Assembly: GCA_026545765.1 (NCBI GenBank)
Contig: CM048842.1
Coordinates: 48,493,431 to 48,557,430, forward strand
Reading direction: 5' to 3'
From: Plantago major
Lineage: Eukaryota > Streptophyta > Magnoliopsida > Lamiales > Plantaginaceae
Length of the DNA: 64,000 bases
In this document: positions 57,823-64,000 of the stretch, piece after piece
Layout: every line of letters begins with the position of its first letter
Position numbering within the stretch: position 1 is the first letter of the stretch
Notes under the pieces: model-generated
Database searches by the model: none
Told to the model about the DNA's origin: nothing
Seen by the model: the letters and a program-made list of their open reading frames with translations, nothing else
Made by a program: the position numbers and the translations under genes

Positions 57823-59214
57823 TGTTGGTCGGATAACGGCAAAGTAAAAGACTAGAGGGGGTGAATAGTCCTTTAAACTTTTGTCGATAAACACAGTTTC
57901 TCGAAGCGGGGTTTCGATACTTAAGTCAGGCCTTGAAGCCTTTGAGATAGGTAAGTCTTGAACAATAAGTAAGTGTGTGTGCTTTCTTTGAAAGATAAAT
58001 CTGAAGGTAAATAACACGGCAAGTATAGTGGTATCTGGAGGTGGCGTAATCCTCCAACTAATCCACCGGTCTTTCGAGACCTAGAATTCACTAGAAACGA
58101 TAATTGAGTTCACCTTACAATAATCCTATTCTAAGATTCCTAAATAAATGGTTCTGACAAATGTTCCCCATGGGTTATTCCCACTCCTAGAGCTAAGTAC
58201 TTCCTCTACTCGAGATAACCTTGGGTTATTCACGATTTCCCAAATCAAGTACTTCCTCTACTCACGCCTTGATGGTGTTGGTTATAAGGTTTGTCGGAGA
58301 GGCTTCTTGTATAACTTTTAGGTTATGTTTCGAGAGGCTAATAGAACAAGACTACTTAATACACTTGTTAGGTGTATGGCAATCTTCTTGACCCAGTAAT
58401 TGATGTCCGATTACGGAGAATGAGCTTGAAAGGTTATCGATAGTTCAACTCTTTCACGAATAACAATCTCTTGTTAAGGTTCGGACAACTTAGAACTACT
58501 AGTGATTCTTGAAAATGAAAGCTTTCAGAAAGGGTAGTAGAGTGCTTGAGAGAATACTTTGCTAGATTGTAAGTTTGCAAGTTAGATCGTTCTTTGGTCG
58601 TTGTATTTCTCAGCATCTAAGTGTGTGATATTTATAGATGAATTAGAGAGTCATTGGGATGTTATCCGTTAGATACAATTCAAATTCAGTCTATACTTAT
58701 CTTGAAATGAGTACTCAGAAGTCCTTGTCTCATATCTCAGAGAGGACTGTGCTTTAGCGGCTTTTCTGCCGATGCAATTAATGCACATGTACTATTTCTT
58801 GTCCTGTCGTCTTCAACGGATACATTAGCCTTTATGATGGCTTGCATGCTCCATACTCATGATGTCATATGTTCCAGAATCATATTTCAAAATTAACTAA
58901 ATGCACTTAAGAAAGGATTAAGGACATAGTCTTTCCGAGTGAGACTAAACCTTGGTGTCTTCATAAATCTTGTGCAATCTCCGGTCTTGTAATCTTCAGA
59001 AAAGCTCCATTGCTAGGATTGATCTTCATGGTCTTCTTGGAAATAAAAATTACATTCAGAGACCTATAATCCTAATACAAGATTTACTAGACTAATCATA
59101 CTCAGTGATTTCCTCTTTTACAATGTTCAAGTGAACTAAGAGTACTTAATCACATTTCTGGCAAAGATAAGAACATGTGATGAATGATCAAAATACTAAC
59201 AGATATTCCTAACA
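57823..59214 (-). repeat. 5' LTR of the Copia element
   Basis: 1392 bp, same ends as the 3' LTR; followed directly by the GTTAA target duplication at 59215-59219. Confidence 0.92.
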
Positions 59215-59279
59215 GTTAACATTGAAAGTTTCAGTTACAGTTTTAAAGTATTTTGTTAATGTTCTTAGCGAACTAATTC

Positions 59280-59720
59280 ATTTTTCGGATTAATCCGATC
59301 CAATCCGATCCGAAGTTCGGATCAATCCGAAGTTTCGGACCACTAAAGGCTCAATCCGAAATCCGATCCGAACGATCGGATCGGATTTCGGATTAATCCG
59401 AAAAAGTTCGGATTGGATCGGATTTAATCTGAATAATCTGAACTTTAATTAAAAAAAAAACTGAAATAGCATTTCGTAGCCAAATTAAATACTAGTTCAG
59501 TAGTTCCACATTCAAAATAAACAAAATAAAGTTCACAAGTTTACTTCAAGTCCAAAACAACAAATACGAAAAGTTTGGAGTTCATGTTCTAAAATAACGA
59601 CTAGTCGATTACATTCTTTGAAGTAAAAATAGAAAGTGCATATTTCCAACAACCAAAATCCAACTTCCCAGCATCCTAAGTATTTTGTATTTTGTTTGGC
59701 TGAATAAGGGGAATATATAT

Positions 59721-59800
<80 letters not shown>

Positions 59801-59952
59801 TCGAATTTTCGGATTAATCCGAAAATCTGACGGATCGGATCGGATTAATCCGAAAATCTTCGGATCTAAAATATCATAATCCGTAATCCGATCCGAATAC
59901 ATCGGATCGGATTTTCAGATTTTTGGATCGGATTTTATGATCAACCCTAGTT
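59280..59952. mobile_element. CGGATT-rich non-autonomous element with an AT microsatellite
   Basis: Both arms (59285-59440 and 59800-59940) are packed with CGGATTAATCCG, ATCCGATCC and GGATCGGATT motifs in both orientations, and the right end reads GATCAACCCTAG. This is the pattern of non-autonomous hAT elements of plants. The left terminus is not clear and no target duplication was found. Confidence 0.45.
59713..59796. repeat. (AT)n microsatellite
   Basis: About 37 uninterrupted AT units at 59723-59796 after a short imperfect start. Confidence 0.97.
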
Positions 59953-59959
59953 TTAATGC

Positions 59960-61120
59960 GTCGGTATTGCATGTTTCAATTATAGTTTTAACATTTTTGT
60001 TAAATTTTTAACAGATGGTATCATGGTTTTAAGAACCAACATGATATTTTTATAATGGCTTGTTATAGTTTTAAGTGACAATCTAATATCATTAAACCAC
60101 CATTAAACAAGTCTAAAAGTTCCAGAAAAGCCATTAAAACAACAATAAACAAGCTTAAAATAAGCACTTGAACATTCAGTCATCCAAATATTTGAAAACA
60201 TCTATTCTCATAGAAAAAATTACAATATATGTTCATTCGGTGTTTTTGATGCAAATGTTGAGCTATCAAAATAGGCTTTTTTCGATTAAACTTGTTGGTG
60301 AACTTCGGACTCCTGCCTTCTGTTGCTTGTGCTTGTTGCTTCAATACTGCAGCGACACCTTTGAGAGACCCATCATCAAACTCTGTATCATCATCTACAC
60401 CTGCTTAAAACATTCACTAACTGGATTAAAATCATAACAACTCTCATCAAAACTATCACATGGGTGCTTAAAACAAAGAATGAACATGCAACAAAAGCTA
60501 AAAACAGTTACATTGATCCTTAAAACCATAACAGTGCATCTTAAAACTATAACAAAGTAGGAACATGCTACACAAGCTAAAGACAGTAACATTAATACAT
60601 AAAATCATAACAGTGCCTTTTAAATCTATAACAAAACATTTGCAAAAAATCAAATCATAAATATTTCACAAAAACTAAAACACTAACGTTGATGCTTAAA
60701 ACTACAGCATTAGGTTTTAAAATTATAACGTGTCGCTAAAAATAATAACAATGAAATATTCAATAAACTAAATATAATAACATTAATGTTTAAAATCATT
60801 ACGATGCATCTTAAAATTATAACAAAGCCGAACATACAAGCTAAAAGCGGTAATATTTGTACTTAAAACCATAATAGTACATCTTAAAACTATAACAATG
60901 CCTTTTAAAACTATGATAAAACATTTGTAACAATTCAGACCAGAAATATTTTACCAGAGCCTAAAAACACTAGCATTGCTTAAAACAACAATAATAGGTC
61001 TTGAAACTATAACATATGCGCTAAAACAATAACAGACCGAGACATTAAACACAAACTAAAACCATAACAACGATACATAAAACTATAACACCGGTTCTTA
61101 AAACCATAACAAAACACCAG
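59960..61120. repeat. Degenerate AAAACYATAACA repeat with 285-bp higher-order period
   Basis: The phrase TTAAAACTATAACA, with variants, recurs every 15-35 bp. A longer pattern is visible: the ACATTTG(C/T)AA landmark with the following A(A/T)ATATTT(C/T)AC, CACTA and GCTTAAAACTACA-like text occurs at 60636 and again at 60921. Related text flanks the left side of the Copia insertion (47150-47174), so the repeat predates that insertion. Confidence 0.7.
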
Positions 61121-61325
61121 ATTGTGAAATTCGATTTTCACTGTACGGATTTCAGATCTGAAACCAGATCTGGAAACATGAGATCGTAAAATTAGCGAAA
61201 AACGACAATAAAAGGTCAAATTTCATTTTCAATTGAGAATTTAACGAAAAAACAAGATGAATTTGTTGAGTTGAACATGGTAGCACTTGGATCTGAAAAT
61301 TCGGTGGAAATCCGCAAGATCCGAT

Positions 61326-61327
<2 letters not shown>

Positions 61328-61413
<86 letters not shown>
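61328..61413. repeat. (GA)n microsatellite
   Basis: About 42 uninterrupted GA units; on the - strand this is a TC run downstream of a promoter-like region. Confidence 0.97.
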
Positions 61414-61415
<2 letters not shown>

Positions 61416-61700
61416 TGATCGGTACATTGAGCACCATAATTTCCGGCGGAGGATATGGATCCGACGGTGGTTCCGGCGGAGGGAGAGGGCGGCGACGGTT
61501 CATGCGGAGGGAGGAGGGGGGGTGGGGAGGGAGGAAGGGAGAGATATAAATGGGTTTGTTTCTCTCTCTAGGGTTTTTGTAGAGAGAGAAAGATTGTTGA
61601 GTTTTGTGAATTTTGTGAGAGAGTGTGTTATTATTTGGGTATTTATATTAAAACTATTAACCGGTTTGTAGTGTTTCTGACCGGTTTTTTATTGTAAAAA
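61413..61700 (-). promoter_or_regulatory. Promoter-like and leader-like segment reading inwards from the element end
   Basis: On the - strand a TATA-like TTAATATAAATACCC (about 61635-61650) is followed by ACACACTCTCTCACAAA, AAAACCCTAGAGAGAG and CT-rich sequence, the typical look of a plant 5' UTR. An ATG at 61503 opens MNRRRPLPPPEPPSDPYPPP and runs into the (TC)n tract. No protein family is recognisable, and downstream sequence is the AAAACYATAACA repeat. Possibly a captured gene 5' end in a Mutator-like element. Confidence 0.35.
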
Positions 61701-61759
61701 CCGGATTTTCCTATAGATTAGAAAAATCTTCCCTTTTACTATACTTGCTCATAGTTCGA

Positions 61760-62150
61760 TTGCACCATCTTTCCCCTTTAGGCTCCGTTCTCTTGATACG
61801 AATAGGCTGAATGAATCGAATTGTCGTATAAAAAAAACTAAATTAGTCGAAGGCGAAGGCTATATGAATCAACAAAATTAATTAGTTTTCAGATGAAGAA
61901 AACATAGTCCACCTGTACAATTTTGTTACATAGTTGTATCTCATGTAGTTTATAAAAATGAGTGAGTATGACAAATACGAGAAGAGAAAAATACACATAA
62001 TGTGGTGTTGTTGTAGTCTAATACAATTAGTGACATTTCAAAATCTTACCTACTCATTTGGAATTAAATCCTTCTATTATTAAGCATGGAATGGATTAAA
62101 ACACCGTTTCAATTTACAAAATACTTCAGTATATAGTAATAGTATCTTGA
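61760..62150. other. Unassigned AT-rich sequence
   Basis: No gene or element recognised between the candidate Mutator-like element and the tandem array. Confidence 0.35.
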
Positions 62151-63690
62151 AATATCGTGAAATGAAGTGTGCTTAGATTTTGTCATCAACTCAACCTATA
62201 GATTAATTCATTAGTGGGTTGGATATGAAAATTGGGATATTTCCAGAAAATAAATGATACTATACAAATCCTATGACATAGCTAAATATGTCAACGAAGT
62301 AACTTTATCAGGCAAAGGTTTGGAATATTAGGCAACAAAAAAGAGCCCATTAGATAAGGTGTCTTTAATCATCAGTCATTGATCATGAACTCATGATTAT
62401 ACGGTGTGTTCGTTGAACACTATATATATCGACTTACAAAACATCTACACGTATTTTTAGGTATTGTCATCCTCTCAACCTCGATATTAATACGTTAATG
62501 GATCTGACGTGAAAGTGTTGGGAGATATCGAGAAATAAATTATACAAATCCTATTACATAGCTATATATATCAAGGAAGTAACATAAACTGTCTTTAATC
62601 ATCATTTATTGATGCTGATTATATGGTGTATTCATTGAACACTATATGGATTTACAAAACACATACAAGTACTTTGACATATTGTGAAAAGAAGTGCGTT
62701 TAGGTTTTGTCATCTCAACTTGTACATTGATACATTAGTGGTAGGATGCGAAAATGTTATGAGATCTCGAGAAAATAAATGATACTACAAATCATATGAC
62801 ATAGCTATATATGCAAGGAAGTAACATTATCCAAGCAAATTGTTGGAATATTAGGCAATGAAAATGCCCCGGAGGGTTACCATGAGTTTTTCTTCATTTT
62901 TTTTTTTTTGTAAAGTGTCTTTAATCATCATTCATGTCATGAACTCATGATTATATGGTGAGTTCGTTGAACACTATCTATATCGATTTACAAAATATTG
63001 AGAAAATAAATGATACAAATCCTATGACATAGCTATATATATCAAGGAAGTAACATTATTTAGGCAAATGGTTTGGAATATTAGGCAACAAAAATGCCCC
63101 CATGACATAAAGTGTCTTTAATTTTCATTCATTGGTGATGATTATATGGTGTATTCATTGAACACTATATCGATTTACAATACAAATACAAGTATTTTGA
63201 AATATTGTGAAAAGAAGTCTGTTTAGGTTTTGTCATCTCAACCTGTACATTAATACATTAGTGGTAGGTTGTGAAAATGTTAGGAGATCTCGAGAAAATA
63301 AATAATACAAATCATATGGCATATCTATATATAGCAAGGAAGTAACATTATCCAAGCAAATGGTTTGTAATATTAGGCAACAGAGACGCCCCATTATGTA
63401 AAGTGACTGTAATCATTAGTCATTGAGCATCCGTATATGGTGCTTTCATTAAACACCGTCTTGATTTACAAAGCGTATACATGTATTTTGAAAGTTCGTG
63501 AAAAGAATTTGTGTTTGTCTCATTATCTCAATATGTTACATCAAATGGCTTGGAGGTGAAAGCCGAAAGCTAGAAGATCTCAAGAAAAGAAATGATACAA
63601 ACAATATTATACACATATATACAAGGAAATAACATTATCGAGCAAATTGTTTGGAATATTAAGAAGCTGAAACACCTTTGTGATCTATAG
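62150..63690. repeat. Tandem array of a roughly 290-bp unit, about six copies
   Basis: The landmark ACAAATC(C/A)TATGACATAGC recurs at about 62265, 62546, 62788, 63015, 63307 and 63596 (spacings 281, 242, 227, 292 and 289; the two short ones reflect internal deletions). Each unit also carries TTTGGAATATTAGGCAAC, GTGTCTTTAATCATCA, GAACACTATAT, TTTTGTCATCTCAAC and GAGATCTCGAGAAAATAAA. No coding capacity. Confidence 0.9.
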
Positions 63691-64000
63691 AAGTTTAAAT
63701 GTAGTAAAACCTGATGAATTTGGTAATATGTGCAGTGTCATATTCATATACATACGAGTACTAAAGTGCAAGCCCCAATTCTAGTTTAATGAACTAAGCG
63801 ATATTTTGAATTTTGATTAGGAGATAAGTTAGCAAATGGATTTTGTTCAGGATTAAATTTATAGAATTTGGAAATACAATAATGAAATTGACATTATACT
63901 ATTGTAAAACATGCTACACTGAAGTATAGCATGCAATATTTTGAAAAAATGAATGAATTTCATGAAATATAAAAAAATTAAAAATGGACAACAATTATGT
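63690..64000. other. Unassigned AT-rich end of window
   Basis: AT-rich sequence to the window edge; no gene seen. Confidence 0.35.

Larger units (their letters stand above)
47175..59214 (-). mobile_element. Sirevirus-type Copia LTR retrotransposon, 12.0 kb
   Basis: LTRs at 47175-48564 (3') and 57823-59214 (5'), each about 1.39 kb; on the coding strand they start TGTTAG and end CCAACA. The target duplication is GTTAA at 47170-47174 and 59215-59219. The initiator-Met primer site (TGGTATCGTAGCAGAG, with small changes) is at 57820-57805, and the purine tract AAAAAGGGAAATT is next to the 3' LTR (48565-48577). Gene order on the - strand is gag, protease, integrase, reverse transcriptase, RNase H, then an extra env-like region. 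That order, the length and the extra 3' gene fit the Sirevirus lineage. Frames are broken throughout, so it is not autonomous as read. Confidence 0.9.
46997..61750. mobile_element. Candidate Mutator-like element split by the Copia retrotransposon
   Basis: The left end (46997-47060) and the inverted right end (61690-61750) share GCAAAGT/GCAAGT, AAAAGG, AAGATTTT(C/T)CTAA and GAAAAT(T/C)C(A/C)(A/G)GGTTTTT in the same order. The flanks are ATAGTTCTA (46988-46996) and ATAGTTCGA (61751-61759), a 9-bp near-perfect direct repeat. Without the 12-kb Copia insertion the host element is about 2.7 kb. Its interior holds AAAACYATAACA repeats, a CGGATT-rich nested element and, at the right end, a promoter-like and leader-like segment reading inwards. 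No transposase was found. Confidence 0.45.

Noticed and set aside
59609..59902. Open frames of alternating Ile-Tyr
   Set aside because: Translation of the (AT)n microsatellite.
61152..61503. Ser-Leu repeat proteins on the - strand
   Set aside because: Translation of the (TC)n microsatellite; only the upstream promoter-like segment is kept as a low-confidence feature.

Overview
The window is nuclear DNA from a eudicot plant. It holds intron-bearing genes with GT-AG splice sites, and the gene set is typical of land plants: a guard-cell anion channel, phytocyanins, MOS2, a plant nucleotide-sugar/phosphate transporter homologue and a CYP76-like P450. The protein flavour suggests an asterid, perhaps Lamiales, but that is an inference and no species can be named. 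The DNA is AT-rich and gene-poor, and most of it is transposon and tandem-repeat sequence in several nesting layers.

Layout. 0.6-2.6 kb (-): SLAC1 anion channel gene, three exons, broken by three single-base losses. 3.6-11.1 kb: nested repeats (two hAT-type elements, a tRNA-derived SINE, a double-ended Mutator-like element, several Stowaway-like MITEs, a tandem array). 14.8-15.4 kb (+): short phytocyanin gene. 16.0-16.9 kb: MITE, GC-rich hairpin and a LINE RNase H relic. 17.3-18.7 kb (+): intact single-exon MOS2. 19-25.9 kb: decayed repeats, a minisatellite block and a hAT-type element with an exact 8-bp target duplication. 27.1-27.7 kb (+): second phytocyanin gene, full length with a GPI-type tail. 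28.1-28.8 kb: 210-bp tandem repeat. 31.9-32.9 kb (-): intact At1g12500-type transporter whose leader carries four 61-bp hairpin repeats. 33.7-36.9 kb (+): internally deleted Gypsy-type LTR element. 38.4-39.3 kb (-): RING-H2 ubiquitin ligase gene with a frameshift and an in-frame TAG just before the RING. 40.7-43.7 kb (+): complete five-exon gene of the uncharacterised At1g73970 family. 44.8-46.7 kb (-): CYP76-like P450 pseudogene. 47.0-61.75 kb: a candidate Mutator-like element split by a 12-kb Sirevirus-type Copia retrotransposon with paired LTRs, a 5-bp target duplication and an env-like 3' region. 62.2-63.7 kb: about six copies of a roughly 290-bp tandem repeat.

The host genes do not form a pathway or operon; they are ordinary independent plant genes separated by repeats. 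Intact: MOS2, both phytocyanins, the transporter and the At1g73970-like gene. Broken: SLAC1 (probably a sequence-quality problem or a very recent lesion), the RING-H2 gene and the P450 (a genuine pseudogene, with nonsense codons and a lost splice donor). I found no clearly new biochemical system. The most informative material is structural: nested elements whose target duplications and empty paralogous sites can be read directly, a SINE with a duplicated pol III promoter region, and two LTR pairs whose differences are confined to certain segments, which may reflect a consensus-quality artefact.
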